64,000 nucleotides of DNA, from NCBI GenBank assembly GCA_037179385.1, contig CM074179.1:5766001-5830000 (forward strand), read 5' to 3'. The translations under genes and the position numbers were made by a program. How positions within the stretch are numbered: the stretch's first letter is position 1; each line of letters opens with the position of its first letter. Shown piece by piece: positions 11,355-22,310 of the stretch. The stretch is from Holothuria scabra (Eukaryota > Echinodermata > Holothuroidea > Aspidochirotida > Holothuriidae). The notes under the pieces are model-generated. The model was given only the letters and a program-made list of their open reading frames with translations. It ran no database searches and was not told the DNA's origin.

Positions 11355-11890
11355 TGTGTTTACTTAGCCTGCGGAGCAGACTCTGTAGTAGCCGAAAGAT
11401 GGCGCTCTCTCAAAATCAAAATACACCTCTCTAAACAGTATAATATACAGAGTCTGCAAACCTTCGTCCAGTTTCCATTTACAGGAATCCCGCATTTTGA
11501 GGGCTGAATTAGTAAACATGAGATGGTCACGTGGTGCACGAAACAAGTATGAATATTTTGGTACATATAACTGATACAACGAACAGCGAACAACCTAATT
11601 AGCTTTTGTAGGTGGAAATGTGTACCAGGCCATACGTTCGATGCATTAATATTACCTATTACGCGAGATATAATTTAGTATTTTAATTTTTGTCGTGACG
11701 TCATATTTAGTGGTCGTAAATGAGATTCGCTAGAAAGTTGGCAGGCCATTGTATACTGTAGTTATATGCCATGTAACTTAGTAGTTGGAAACGTCAACTG
11801 TTCAACAATGAAGCCGTTGAAAGACCCATAGGCCTAGTATTATTAATAGTAGCGAAAGTAAGATTTTTGATATTTGAATGTAGTAGTTGA
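11355..11890 (+). repeat. dispersed repeat family D, copy A
   Basis: Shares GTAGCCGAAAGATGGCGCTC, GCCATGTAACTTAGT, GAAGCCGTTGAAAG and GCGAAAGTAAGATTTTTGAT with 42262-42480 on the opposite strand. The copies are colinear. This one carries about 300 extra bases (11440-11745) between the two conserved blocks, which is either an insertion here or a deletion there. No open frame of note. Confidence 0.65.
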
Positions 11891-11969
11891 AACGCAAACA
11901 CAATGGCACAGCAGGCTAGTGTTTACTCGGATGTATTGGTTAATTCAAAGTTAAAGAGCAAGTGCGATC

Positions 11970-12180
11970 GTTCATTTTATTTTGAAGCAACAGCTCAATC
12001 CCACTCACAAGATCCTCTTATTTCCCTTCAAATTATCGTTCATTATATTGTAGGCTTTCAGTATACTCAAGGTAACCAAGCGAAAACTCCCAATTAAAAT
12101 TTCATATTTGAGGAGAAAAATATTGTCACATGACTCTCGAAAGCTTATCATGAACCATTGCAGTGTATTATCCTACTAAA
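11970..12180 (+). repeat. dispersed repeat family C, partial copy
   Basis: Shares GAAGCAACAGCT, TTTCATATTTGAGGAGAAAA and ATTGTCACATGACTC with the copies at 32448-32999 and 62215-62430. The short plus-strand open frame starting at 11903 runs through this repeat and is not treated as a gene. Confidence 0.55.
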
Positions 12181-12344
12181 AGATGGCGGAGCTAAAAAAT
12201 GGGGCGAACTGTTCTTGCCCTATGAGGATACCAACCATAGTATGTGCTTAATTGTTATCTCCACATGCCTTTTAAACGTTTGGTTCTTCTACATATACTG
12301 TATTGGTCTTTCCACGTTTCGATTGTTTTCTCTTTGACCTCGAG

Positions 12345-12591
12345 GAAACCCTTACTGAATACCACGTAAGATTGCTTGCAACATGTTTTAACTTTAGCGT
12401 AGCACAGATTGACATTATTGAGAGAAGTGATACTCCCAGTCGTGATTTTGTGACAATGATTAGAGACAAGGGAAAAATCAACCCCAACGATATCTCAGCT
12501 TTGATTCAAAAGCTCGAGTTTTGTGATCTTCATGGCGTAGCAAATCGAGTGAAAGAGTCCTTCGCAAGTCAACAGTCAACAAACAATAATG
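12345..12591 (+). CDS. NLR exon: death-effector-like domain
   Basis: About 83 codons from a probable acceptor (TTTTCTCTTTGACCTCGAG, ending 12344) to the donor at 12592. The open frame reaches back to 12276 but has no ATG before the domain, so the start lies in an unseen exon. The protein reads as an alpha-helical death fold. The stretch FVTMIRDKGKINPNDISALI followed by QKLEFCDLHGVANRV has the spacing of helices 3-5 of a DED (a 'G.I...DL..L...L...DL' pattern). DED is preferred over CARD or DEATH on this pattern only. The exon ends with a Ser/Gln/Asn linker (SQQSTNNN). Confidence 0.6.
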
Positions 12592-13203
12592 GTAAGTGTT
12601 ACACTTTGACAAAGTCTCAATTGCCTGCCATTTATACAGATCAAAAAGACATAACAGTTTGAATTGATAATTCAAGGAGTGGAGTCCTATGGCTGCTTTC
12701 CTTTCGCAATCGTGCAGTGGTTGAAATACAAAACAAATTTCGCATCATGTTTCACCCTGCTGAGTATTTTCATTTTTTCTCAAATGGAATAGACAACCAT
12801 GGATTGACGAAATCTATTTTAAAATATTTCCTCTATGAAACAATCATCCTATTCGGTACCTTTTGTGGCTATAGGCTTGGATTATGACTCATTTTCTGTT
12901 ATTGGTGTCCCAAACAGGCTCACTTCCAGACTCTTTATGACGAACGATTCAGACCTTAACTTACACTTAGATTCAGAAGTTGAATTCTTTACTCCATTCA
13001 TCCAGGCATGGAGTTGATCCATTTAAAATGTTCCAAATTTGGGAATGATTAGGAACAAACAATGGCTTTGACTTTATCTACTTTGCAGTCTCATTTTTAC
13101 GATAAATTGTTGAACGTCTAAATTATTCCAAATCCCTTTATTAAATGGGTACTAGATTGCTCAAAAGTAACATCAGAATAGATAGTAGGGTAACTCCTTA
13201 CTC

Positions 13204-13377
13204 CAAAAAACTATGGTCAATGTGACTATTGAGTTGGTCAATTATGCACCCATCTAAACTATGGTCAAACTATTGACCTCAACTTTGGTAAAACTTTACC
13301 AATATGTGTTCAAACAATGTGACCATTAATTTGTGAGATTTGACCATGGTTTTAGTCAACAAATGACTATAGTTTGA
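13204..13377. repeat. TGGTCAA-motif palindromic MITE-like element in NLR intron
   Basis: The left end AAACTATGGTCA and the reverse complement of the right end AAACTATAGTCA form a terminal inverted repeat. The body between is filled with TGGTCAA/TTGACCA-type words in both orientations (ATGGTCAAACTATTGACC, TTTGACCATGG, TAGTCAAC). It lies wholly within the intron between the DED-like and NACHT exons. No target duplication was defined. Confidence 0.5.
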
Positions 13378-14175
13378 ATCGTTGCGTCACATGACCACAT
13401 GTGGCGACTGTATAGAGTGCAATAGATGGTTTCTAAACATGAACCAATTGGTTGTACACTTTGCCGTAAAACTCAGTCTAACTATGTATACATATTGCAA
13501 TTACCGTGTTCTGCATCAAATTAAATAAGTGTGTAAAATACGAAGGTATAAACTTTTTGCAATTAGGTACCTATACAAATGAGAAAAGTATTTATTTTAC
13601 AACTTCATTCTGAAAACATGTTTAGGAGTTTAAGACATTTCAGAGTTTTCCAAATGTTTTGTCAATGAAAGCAACTGAATTGGAACGACATAAGTGTGTC
13701 ATATTCTCCAGAAAACATGAGTCATAATTTTTGGAAATATGTTGGGTCAATTGCACAAAACGTGAAGTTACATGCTTCTAGCAAGCAATATCCGAACTTT
13801 CCCGGGCGTCAGAGAGTGTGTCTTACAACTGAAATTGCATAAGCTGAACATTCGTTGTATTTCAATCGTGTATGCGTCATTTGTGAAATTTTGCTTGACT
13901 TCATTAAACTCAACACTTAGCTGACCATGCAGTATCCGTGCTTTGTATTTATGATCAATTTTCTGTTTTTAGGCTTGTATTCGTTCCTGTACCAGACGCC
14001 TCTGCCCAGTCGTAACCAGGCATCCTTCCCTGTACAAAAGTTATTCCTAGAGGTTGACAGTATTCTGTCAAAATATCTGAGACTTTTTGAAACGTTTGTC
14101 CTTATTGGATTGTTAGGAGGAGTAAATCTATATTTTGGCTCGTCAGTCCCGATGTGTGATTTTCTTTTCTTACAG

Positions 14176-15728
14176 GGAAGCTTCTCCACTTTGCAAATGA
14201 ACTCAGGGGAAAATACGAAAACCAGTACGACGCCATTCAGCCGATTTCTTACATTCGAGAAAGAATGTATTGTGTTGATAGGGTGTTTGTTGAGGGAGGC
14301 ATTCAATTTCTATTAGCTAGAAATGTTATGGGTGTAGATGACTGAGATGACCTCAAGTCCCATGAAGACATCTTTCTTGATCCCCGTGTGATTTCAAAAA
14401 GAATCATCATAGAAGGTGATCCAGGTTATGGAAAGTCGACTCTCGCTCTCAAAATTGCCCATGACTGGTGTAACAGAACTCCTGGATAATACCTAAACAA
14501 ATATGATGTACTTGTTTTTCTCCCGCTTAAGCAACTGCGTGGCGTAAAGTCAATTTTTAGTGCAATCAAGCACCATATCTTACCCAAGGATTCTTTGCTG
14601 AGCGAAGACGATGTGAAAAGCATTCTTCAGAACAGTTCAGCTATACTGGTTGTGCTTGACGGCTTTGATGAGTACCCAGACCAAAACAGCAAGGCATCTG
14701 AAATTAACAGCATCATTAGTAAAGAGATGTTTCAAAACTACGACGCTATAGTGACAACAAGAACAGCTTGCCTGGCCAAATATCTTGCACCCCATACCAA
14801 ACGAATACGGTTGACTGGTTTTGGCGAGAAGGCGCGAGATGAGTACATCCGAAAAGCTGTTGCAGGCAACGATAATGCTGCTATAGTGAAGATTAAGCGA
14901 CAACTTAAAGAAAATTCCCTTCTTGCAGATCTTTGCCAGGTTCCGCTCTTTTTTGTTATGTTTGCCCATATAAGTAGTGAAAGTGACCTCCTTGAAAAGT
15001 TTAACTCTGTGACGCACTTCTTCGGATACATGATGGGGTGCTTCTACCACCACTTAAAAAATAAAGTGAAAGACTCTGACCCTTCAATATTTCATACATT
15101 TGAAGAAAGTAAAAATAAAGTGGGAAAAATAGCATTTGAAGGGCTGAGAGGAGAAAATCAACAATTAGTTTGGGAAAAGGGTAGCATGCGTGAAAGCCTT
15201 GGCCACAATGGCTATGAACTGTTTAGACAACTCGGAATTCTAGTGGAAAAAGAAAATGTTGACCTCGTCTCGAGGATAATAACGGGGTTTGAACCGATTT
15301 ATGAAAGAACCGAAGTAAGGTTTTATCATAAGCTATTTTGTGAATGGTTTGCTGCACATCATTTGTCACACAGATTACAAGACATTGAAGGTAAACTGCC
15401 GTTTCCTAGCCTCTCCAAAAGGAAAGCAGTAGGTGACATCCTTAAGCAATTCGACCCATTTGATCTCCAATATCTTTTCCGATTTTCGTGCGGACTAAAT
15501 GGCGACGCAGCCCATGAGATAATCACCTACCTGAAGCGGAAGAAGAACACAGAAAAGTTTGCCATCCTATGTGTCCTCGAACGAGAAGGCGACATCAAAA
15601 ACATTCTGGACTCAGTAAGGGATCTATGTAACGCTAAGGTGCAAATAAAAGATCACTACTCAACACTACTTCAAAGATCTACTATTGACCTTCTGAAAAT
15701 CGCTTCTGAAAACTTGGTGCGTTGGTGA
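14176..15728 (+). pseudogene. NLR exon: NACHT ATPase domain with two nonsense codons
   Basis: About 516 codons in one frame. After a short helical linker (ELRGKYENQYDAIQPISYI), typical of sequence preceding invertebrate NACHT domains, comes the P-loop GDPGYGKST (14415-14441). Walker B is VVLDGFDEYP (about 14649-14678) with the NACHT-type D-x-x-D-E. Sensor-1-like TTRT follows, then winged-helix-like sequence to the stop at 15726-15728. TGA at 14343 lies before the P-loop and TAA at 14487 between Walker A and B, so no ATPase can be made without read-through. All other residues look well preserved, which points to recent loss. A 3' donor near 15716 is possible but weak. Confidence 0.8.
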
Positions 15729-15810
15729 AAATATTATATATATTTGCTTGCACACTTGTTATGTTGAATAAATCTTATCCCGTTATTTATGCTCCATCAG
15801 CTCATATCAG

Positions 15811-15988
15811 CAGCGTAGCCAGGATTGTGTGAAAGGGGGGGAGGTTGTGTCATGGGGGTTAGGGCACGACATGAGGTAAAAGGCTAAAGATAGGGAGGAA
15901 AAACCGCTATTTTAGGAATTTTTTGGAAGTGCATAGTTGGATCATGGGGGTTTCTAACCGCCAAAACCACCCCGTTGCTACGCCACTG
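15811..15988. repeat. MITE with CAGTGGCGTAGC-type termini
   Basis: Begins CAGCGTAGCCAGGATT and ends TTGCTACGCCACTG, inverted versions of a terminus widespread in animal hAT-like MITEs. The left end has lost a few bases. The interior is G-rich. Flanking sequence (CTCATATC on the left, GTCATAAT on the right) only vaguely resembles an 8-bp duplication. Confidence 0.55.
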
Positions 15989-16429
15989 GGTCATAATATC
16001 TCTTTGTTCTTCTGTTGCTGGCTGTTTTCAAAGTATGTAATCAACATCAAACGACGTTTCCACGCTTTCAGAAATCTATTTCTTATCATTTGAAAGTTGC
16101 TTACTGAAAGTACTTCACTTCTGCAGATTGAAGCGCGGTCTTATCAATTAGTCTAGTGTCTTTTTACACTGATAATCGTATTTTCTTATGTTCTCTTGAA
16201 GTAATGCGCTTACTTTTAAAGATGTTTTTTTACATGACGCAGATTTCTATGTCTACACTACCCTCCTGCCTCTTTGGTGTCTTCTTTTTTTCGAAAAAAA
16301 GAGAAATAAAACCTGATTTCTTCTTAAAGCATTTATCTTCTTTTCATTTGTTGTGATAGATACTCATTCCAGATGTACGGCTGGTGAATTGTTAATTTTA
16401 AGTCTTGATAGAGTGCCTTTAGTGACCAC
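15989..16429. other. non-coding, downstream of NLR
   Basis: No LRR exon or other coding signal recognised. Confidence 0.4.
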
Positions 16430-16590
16430 TCTTGAAAAAGAAGAATCATTGCACGCACTCGTTTGAGAGTGAGTGAACTCCTGGAGTGAATTTCATTATT
16501 CTTGAAGTGAACAATCATGTACTTTTATGGAGTAAATTTATTCTTTTCACTCTATTTAATAGTGAATCAGTTCACTCTTTTTATTCTTAT
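16430..16590. repeat. GAGTGAA-motif element
   Basis: The segment is saturated with GAGTGAA/TTCACTC words in both orientations (GAGAGTGAGTGAACTCCTGG, CTTTTCACTC, CAGTTCACTC). A related but distinct segment lies at 54600-54745. This is the same architectural class as the elements at 13204, 19843, 35318 and 43359. Limits are approximate. Confidence 0.45.
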
Positions 16591-18558
16591 TTTGTTAAAG
16601 TGTAAGCTCGCATCCTTGCAACTTACTCTTAGCACATCTATGTGTGAATTCCCTTTAAGCGGGCGTGCGAACTCAATGTCGAAGCGGCATTGAGATACCT
16701 TGTTTACACTGTCCTTCAAAAAACACCGTGTGACCTCAATGCATATGGAGATCAATCTGCATCATGGGGTCACTGTACTAATCACAAACGAGGCTGAAAA
16801 TTGTACTACACAAATACACCAAAGAAAAATTCTGACTGTTGCCATCAGGCACGTAGCCGGGCCTTTGAAGTATTTTTTCTTGAATTTTGCCTTACTACAA
16901 TTTTACACTATTTGTCCCCTCCCAGACTTTGTCTTCCTGCTGAGTTTCAAATTTCCGTTCGGTAAAAGTATCAAAAACAAAGGAAATACAAAACCGTAGT
17001 TTTGGAATATTTAAACTGGCTAATTCCTTGTGGAAATATGAAATAAATTGGTAAACTGCGTAGGGTGCAATTTTTAAATGCATAAAGCCGAAACTAAAAG
17101 CTGACACGATGCACTGAGAACAGACATTCAAAGAAGTCAGTTTGATAAGGGCATGCGCCTCCAAACCTTTTGGTACAACCTAGAGGAGACTACGTAACCT
17201 TTACAGTTGCAATGGATTGGATTGTTTTGCATTCATTGCTTATGCGTGGTGGCGGCCCCACAATGTCAGCCTTGAGGGAGGAAGGGCAGGGTAAGTGCAA
17301 ATGGCCTTTTTTAGGGAGGGGGGGGGGGGGGACTTCCGGGCGCAGAGCGAAATCGAGACCAAAGTACCCATTCCTTGAGATGGGTGTCCAGGGGGTGACG
17401 CCCAAGGAAGTTCGGAGGTTTCTGCATATCTTCGGATGAAACATTAAGTTTCTGGAGAGTCATAATATTAATTTTTTGGGCTAACCAAAGTGCTAATTAA
17501 CCTAAGTTGTGAGAGGGAAGACCAAAATCTGGGGGAAAATGCCCACTCTTGCTCACCATAGCGCCGCACTGTTTATGCAGATCGTCAAGCATACGATCGT
17601 ATGGCAGTAGGTCTAATTTTTATAGTCTTTGATATGACTTGTACTCGATTTTTGTCTTGGCTTTTTCTTGCAATGTACTTAATTAATGGCTATTTCAGAG
17701 TGGTCACATGATGTAAAATACGTCAATTAATGTTTCTTTGTGTACTTATCTTGATTTCCAGATACCATATATTGTACACCTAACGGTGATTAATTTCCAT
17801 AACTTTTTTCCCTTGTAAGATTGCTTGTTATTTGGCTCTAGCAGGTTTAATCTTCATCTTCACAAAGTAGCCCATTACTACATTAAAATCTTAAATCGAG
17901 ACCTGACAATAACGCAGAATATAATGACCGCCGCCAAACTAGAATGTGAAAGAGAGGTACAGAAACATGGGTGTCCGCAGGTAGGGGCAAGGGGGGGAAC
18001 GTGCCCTCCCCTGGAAAATAAACAAAACCAGAAAAAACGAAGAAAATATAAAGAAAATAAAAGACGAAGAAAAATTGACATCAGCATTTTCTAACAGTTC
18101 ACTCAGTGTTTTCCCTATTTATATGCGATAAATGGGTTTTATCAGCCATTTCCAGCCATCTGAGAGGCATTTTGGCCAAACGTTTCTTGCACTCCGGGCC
18201 AACTCATCGTGGCGCGGAGTTTTTCCCCTAAAAGAATTTGGTCCCCCCCCCCCCCCGAATTTTTCTGCGAAAGCCCACGGATAGAAAATTAAATCATGTT
18301 TTTAATGAAAAACTTGCTGAGGAGAAATGGCACAGTAGCCTTCTTCCAGCGGAAAATCAAATGGAAAGACTGAAAAGCCGTGGCTTCGATCGTGCTGAGG
18401 CTAAGGGTATTTACTCCTTCGAAGCGCCCCTGTAGACCATTTTCGCCCCCTCTGACCGAACTCCCTAGCTCCGCCACTGACCGACGGTATCACGTTTTCC
18501 TCATATATCAAATCATATTTTTGACATTACCAAACTAGCAATATTGACGATTATTTAC
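16591..18558. other. non-coding
   Basis: Contains G-runs near 17320 and C-runs near 18243, and a fragment ending CTAGCTCCGCCACTG (about 18462-18477) that resembles a MITE terminus. No gene recognised. Confidence 0.4.
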
Positions 18559-19450
18559 ATAGGCGTAGGAAGCGGGGAGGGGGCTGCAGGCGAAAACCGG
18601 CGAGTGAAAAGTGATGGGGCAGAAGCATACTTCCGTGTCACCCCACTTACCGGGTTAGAAAACCCCACTTACCGGGTTAGAAAACCCCACTTACCGGGTT
18701 AGAAAACTCCTTTTCTCATTTCTTCAAATCCCCCCAAAACAAAGTGCAATTTAAAATGTAGTAGTGCTTGCTCACAAATCAGTTTGGTAAACTTTTTCGA
18801 GCTCTGGAATCGACAAAAACGGATATTACCGTATGTGACACCACATCTTCAAGAGACAATGGCAGTTATATAGCTATTTTTATAAATTGTCTTTCATAAA
18901 ATTCCAAATTTTCTCCATAGTAAGCCCTTGATTTTGAAAAAGTTTGTCTAAAAAGGACAACAAAGATTGGGAAACTTTTAAAAAGTCATCGGGAAGTTTC
19001 AGTTCGTTTGCTTTAGATAACATTTGTATATAGCAACAACGATGTGCTGTTGCCGTGCAATCATTCTCAGATTTGCCAGAAGTGTAGAAAGTGCAGATTC
19101 TTCAGTATCCCCAACTTTTTCAATTTCGTTACAAGAAACCCATAATGAAAAATTTTCTGCAATATAGGCTCCATATTTACAAATATATGTTTAAAAAGTG
19201 CAACAATTTCGGCGAACTTAGCGCTCTGCCAATTAGGTCCCTAATACAGTGGTGTTCACACTTGAAAAAAAAAATGGGAAACTTTGGGTGTTTACCCCTA
19301 CTGCTTTGCTACTACTTACAAGCATCTTCGGCTGTCTGAGGGGTTGCGATTTTTCAAAATTTTGGTACGTTCCGCGCCAACTGAAGGTTGTTCAAAAGAA
19401 AACATCGGCTGTGTGTGGGGGTGGTAGCCTCTGCTTCCCTGTGGTTCTTA
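18559..19450 (+). repeat. dispersed repeat family E, copy 1 (possibly hAT-related)
   Basis: Colinear with 42860-44620 over several hundred bases. Shared blocks include TTTGGTAAACTTTT, TTTCATAAAATTC, TTAGATAACATT, AGCAACAACGATGT and GCTCCAT.T.TACAAATAT. Pieces also recur at 41325-41545 and inside the hAT-like insertion near 37820-38100 (GGCTGTCTGAGGG...TACGTTTCGCGCCAA). The start CATAGGCGTAG resembles the start of the second copy (CATAGGTGTAG). Probably an old non-autonomous DNA transposon. Confidence 0.6.
18641..18706 (+). repeat. three tandem copies of a 22-bp unit
   Basis: The unit CCCCACTTACCGGGTTAGAA plus AA is repeated three times without change at 18641, 18663 and 18685. A single related unit (TTCTCGGGTTAGAAAACCCC) occurs near 42940 in the other family E copy, so the expansion is local and recent. 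Confidence 0.9.
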
Positions 19451-19842
19451 TGTCAATGGTTAAACTCGAATATGGTCATTTAATAATTTAAACCTTACTT
19501 TAAATACTTAGTACCCTCGTTTTATCATTGTTATTTCAAATAGGTTTTATAATTGCGTTGTGCCGTATCTTACCGACTCCGAGTCTCTCTCTGTTCTTGG
19601 TTCAAGAAACATTGCAGGTAAAAGATTGATTTACTGGTTTGAAAAACATGTTTGGTAATGCTATCTAGGTTTAATACATAAAATTCATGACTTACTGCAT
19701 TAATCCCAACTGCTGGCAATCGTAATCGTTATTTATCTCTCTCCACTTGCAAAGTTCCAGATGCTTAGAAAATTAGTAATATTACTGCTCTAAGGTGACA
19801 GGGCACTCCATGAACTTAATTATAGGTCAGTCAGTTTAAGCG

Positions 19843-21094
19843 TACACTCTTAAAAAAATCGGGCAAATTTTGCCCAACTTTTTGACCAACACTGGGCATC
19901 TATTCAACAACCTAAACAGTTGGGCAAAACTTTAACCAACCAAATTGGGTAAAGTTTGAACCCAACTGTTGGGCAAGAGATTACCCAACTGTTTGGTAAA
20001 TTAGCATTTTAAAACGTACCCACTTGTTGGGCACTTCTTTTATTAAACTGTTGGGCAAATGCATTAACCAAATGTTGGTTATATGTTAATCATCTTTTCC
20101 TTAAACATTGGTGCTTTCTTTAAATGTTAGGTTGTAGGTTATGGCAGGGAGCTGCCACTGCAGCTCCCTGGTTATGGCAACCCATCGGTCCCGGTTAAAA
20201 AAAACCCTGGCTTAATAACCTATTTGGTTTGTCACTGAGTTTCGTATAGGTACGTCCAAAACTATCATTTTTAAAAGGCACTGTATTTTTAAAAGGCACT
20301 GTAAAATGATGTGTGTTAATGATGTGATGAAGTATTGTAGTTTCATCAATGCATAAATGTGAACACAAGGGCTGCATGAGAATTAGCTGGTCCGTAGCTC
20401 TCATACACTGTTATCATGGTTATGAGACAGCTTTCTTGTTATGCCGAAAGGGTTCAAATAATAATATATAAACGCTCATTCGGACGTGAAAGAGAATATC
20501 CCAGATCTTGACCTCTCATTGGATAGCAGTTTTGCGCCAAATACGAATCATGGAATCTCATACAAATGTGTTCTAGTTCGTAGTACTGTTTAAAGAATTT
20601 TATGGAAATAGGGATCGATTTCATGGTCTAAAGTAATGTACGAGTTTAGCTGTTTGGCCAATATAAAAGATGCCAAAGAGAATTTTCAGATTATGGTACC
20701 ATGGTCTGATTATGAGAAGAATTGTGAAACAAATCGGGTCAAGTGCACTGTTGTTTGGTGACAACACTGCAACCAACAATATACCCAACAAAATTGGCAA
20801 AAAGTTACCCAACAAGTGGGTAAAGGGAAAATATGCTCAACTGTAGAATAAAATCTTATCGTCATTTTGACCAGTCAGTTGGGTATAACAGTATACGCGT
20901 GCATGGAAGGGGAAATTTAACCATTATTTGAGCAAAGATTGACCAACACTTAAGCAATTACTTTTACTCAACAAAAACTTTGCCCAGCGTTTAAACATTG
21001 CACCAATTAGCCCCAAAGTTGGGCAAAGTTTAACCAACACATTTCATAAACTTCTTTAACCAACGGATATTTTACCCAACGTTTTAAGAGTGTA
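19843..21094. mobile_element. 1.25-kb TIR element with TTGGGCAAA-filled ends
   Basis: Exact 13-bp terminal inverted repeats: TACACTCTTAAAA at 19843 and TTTTAAGAGTGTA ending at 21094. About 300 bases inside each end are packed with TTGGGCAAA/TTTGCCCAA and TTGGTTAA-like words in both orientations. The centre (about 20180-20740) is unlike the ends and has no transposase frame. A micro-hairpin insertion sits inside at 20138-20177, so it arrived later. A 242-bp relative with the same termini is at 43359-43600. No clear target duplication; superfamily unassigned. Confidence 0.75.
20138..20177. mobile_element. micro-hairpin insertion with perfect 7-bp duplication
   Basis: A 26-bp palindrome (20145-20170; arms start CAGGGAGCTGC and end CAGCTCCCTG) lies between two exact GTTATGG copies (20138-20144 and 20171-20177). 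It is nested in the larger TIR element. Confidence 0.75.
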
Positions 21095-21239
21095 TGTTGT
21101 GAAAGTTACTGGAAAATAATTCGTTCGTTCATGGTTGAACACACGAGTATGATTAATTTGTTTCGTAATAAGCACATTGGCTTTTTTTCAGCAGATCGAC
21201 AGCACTGCAATTATTGAAGGTTTTGGATATGTTGACGAA

Positions 21240-21850
21240 AAGTAACATATAACTCTGGTTGTGCTGACGTATTATATATGACCTCCTGAATGCCTTTGAT
21301 AAAGTTCGACATGAAATATATGTCGTTTGGCTTTAGCACCCAAATAAGGGATTGAGTTGAATATTTTTGTTAGAAGAGTTCAACCTAGTGAGCATGCAGT
21401 CACACGCGGTACTCCCGGTGTTTAATGCGCAACTTTGTTGTTTATATGAATGATTTAGCTACGTGTGTGGATTTTAGCGCCTACCTATTTGAAAATGATT
21501 CATAAATACTCAAACTGAAGAAATTAGACGTATGGACGACGTAGAGAGTATGCTCTGATCTTGATCTACGCCAGAGGTGGTCAAACGACTGGCTTTTGAA
21601 GTTTCATCTTGATAACTGCAAAGTTTTAACTGATAGTTACCATCGGAGTAGAGAATGGCCTTGGCTGCACCACATTCAGCAACGAGTACGCTTAGTGAAT
21701 TTTTTACATTAGTTCTTCAGGCTGCATTTGGAATATGAAGCTCCCGTTTGTTGGCCTTACTTTCAACGTGATAATGATGCTGCGCAAAGCTTTCAAAAAA
21801 GAGCAACTACGTTGGTTCCATCTTTAAAGTCCTAACGCTCTCACCAATAA
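21240..21850 (+). pseudogene. decayed LINE reverse-transcriptase fragment
   Basis: Recognisable only as islands across frames: DLLNAFDKVRHE (about 21281), VVYMNDLATCVDFSAYLFEN with the RT active-site region decayed, WSNDWLLKFHLDNCKV, then LEYEAPVCWPYFQRDNDAAQ and KRATTLVPSLK (about 21785-21830). These match the order in the C-terminal half of Jockey/CR1-type reverse transcriptases. Many stops and shifts are present. It is older than the 30.9-kb copy. Confidence 0.65.
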
Positions 21851-21977
21851 CAGTTTTAATTTTCCTTGCGTAATTACTTAAGCCTAGCTCTGACACAACT
21901 GCGGACTGCCTAAAACTCATCCTCATTCAGACACAATCGAAGTTTATTGACTGAGGGGATCAAGACACAATTAAGGA

Positions 21978-22310
21978 ACAACCATCCATGATACAGGTGA
22001 ACAAGGAACTAAAGAAAAACTGGAGGGAATTGACCCAAATTACGTCCGACTAAAACCAGACAATCACTTGACTGTCTGGATTCGTCTACATGTCTTGGCT
22101 GTCGCTACAGTAACCGCCGGTACAGATGAAGAAGGTTTAAACAAAGAAGTCGTCATACCTGTGTCTAGTGAGGTTACCAGGCTTTCTAAGGGCATCATTT
22201 ATCATGCTTACCATGTTCGTGGTTCATGTGGAGGACGAGGATGCTGGATTTTTAAAGGAAAATCTCTAAATACTACTCCTTCCACTTTTCCCAACAATTC
22301 AGGGTTTTAA
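21978..22310 (+). other. short open frame of unknown nature
   Basis: A frame of about 110 codons without stops (LEGIDPNYVRLKPDNHLTVW... to a stop at 22308) follows the LINE fragment. It has a somewhat protein-like composition, but I recognise no family and see no convincing splice sites. It could be a decayed exon or chance. Confidence 0.2.

Larger units (their letters stand above)
12303..15728 (+). pseudogene. NLR-type receptor gene (DED-like + NACHT), probably a pseudogene
   Basis: A NOD-like-receptor-type gene: a death-fold exon spliced to a NACHT ATPase exon. In animals such proteins sense ligands in the cytosol and oligomerise through NACHT to recruit death-fold adaptors. The exons are 12345-12591 (start of the exon uncertain) and 14176-15728. 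The donor G|GTAAGT at 12591/12592 leaves phase 1 and the acceptor TTTTCTTTTCTTACAG at 14175 restores it exactly. Two in-frame stops in the NACHT exon (TGA 14343-14345, TAA 14487-14489) interrupt an otherwise clean frame. No leucine-rich repeats were found downstream, and no initiator exon upstream. It may be a recent pseudogene, a null allele or an assembly error. Confidence 0.72.

Noticed and set aside
11903..12097. Start exon of the NLR gene (64-codon frame with ATG)
   Set aside because: The frame runs through dispersed repeat family C, also present at 62.2 kb, and lacks a supported donor.
13917..14316. 129-codon frames on both strands before the NACHT exon
   Set aside because: They run across the intron acceptor and into the exon in wrong frames. 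The splice-supported frame starts at 14176.
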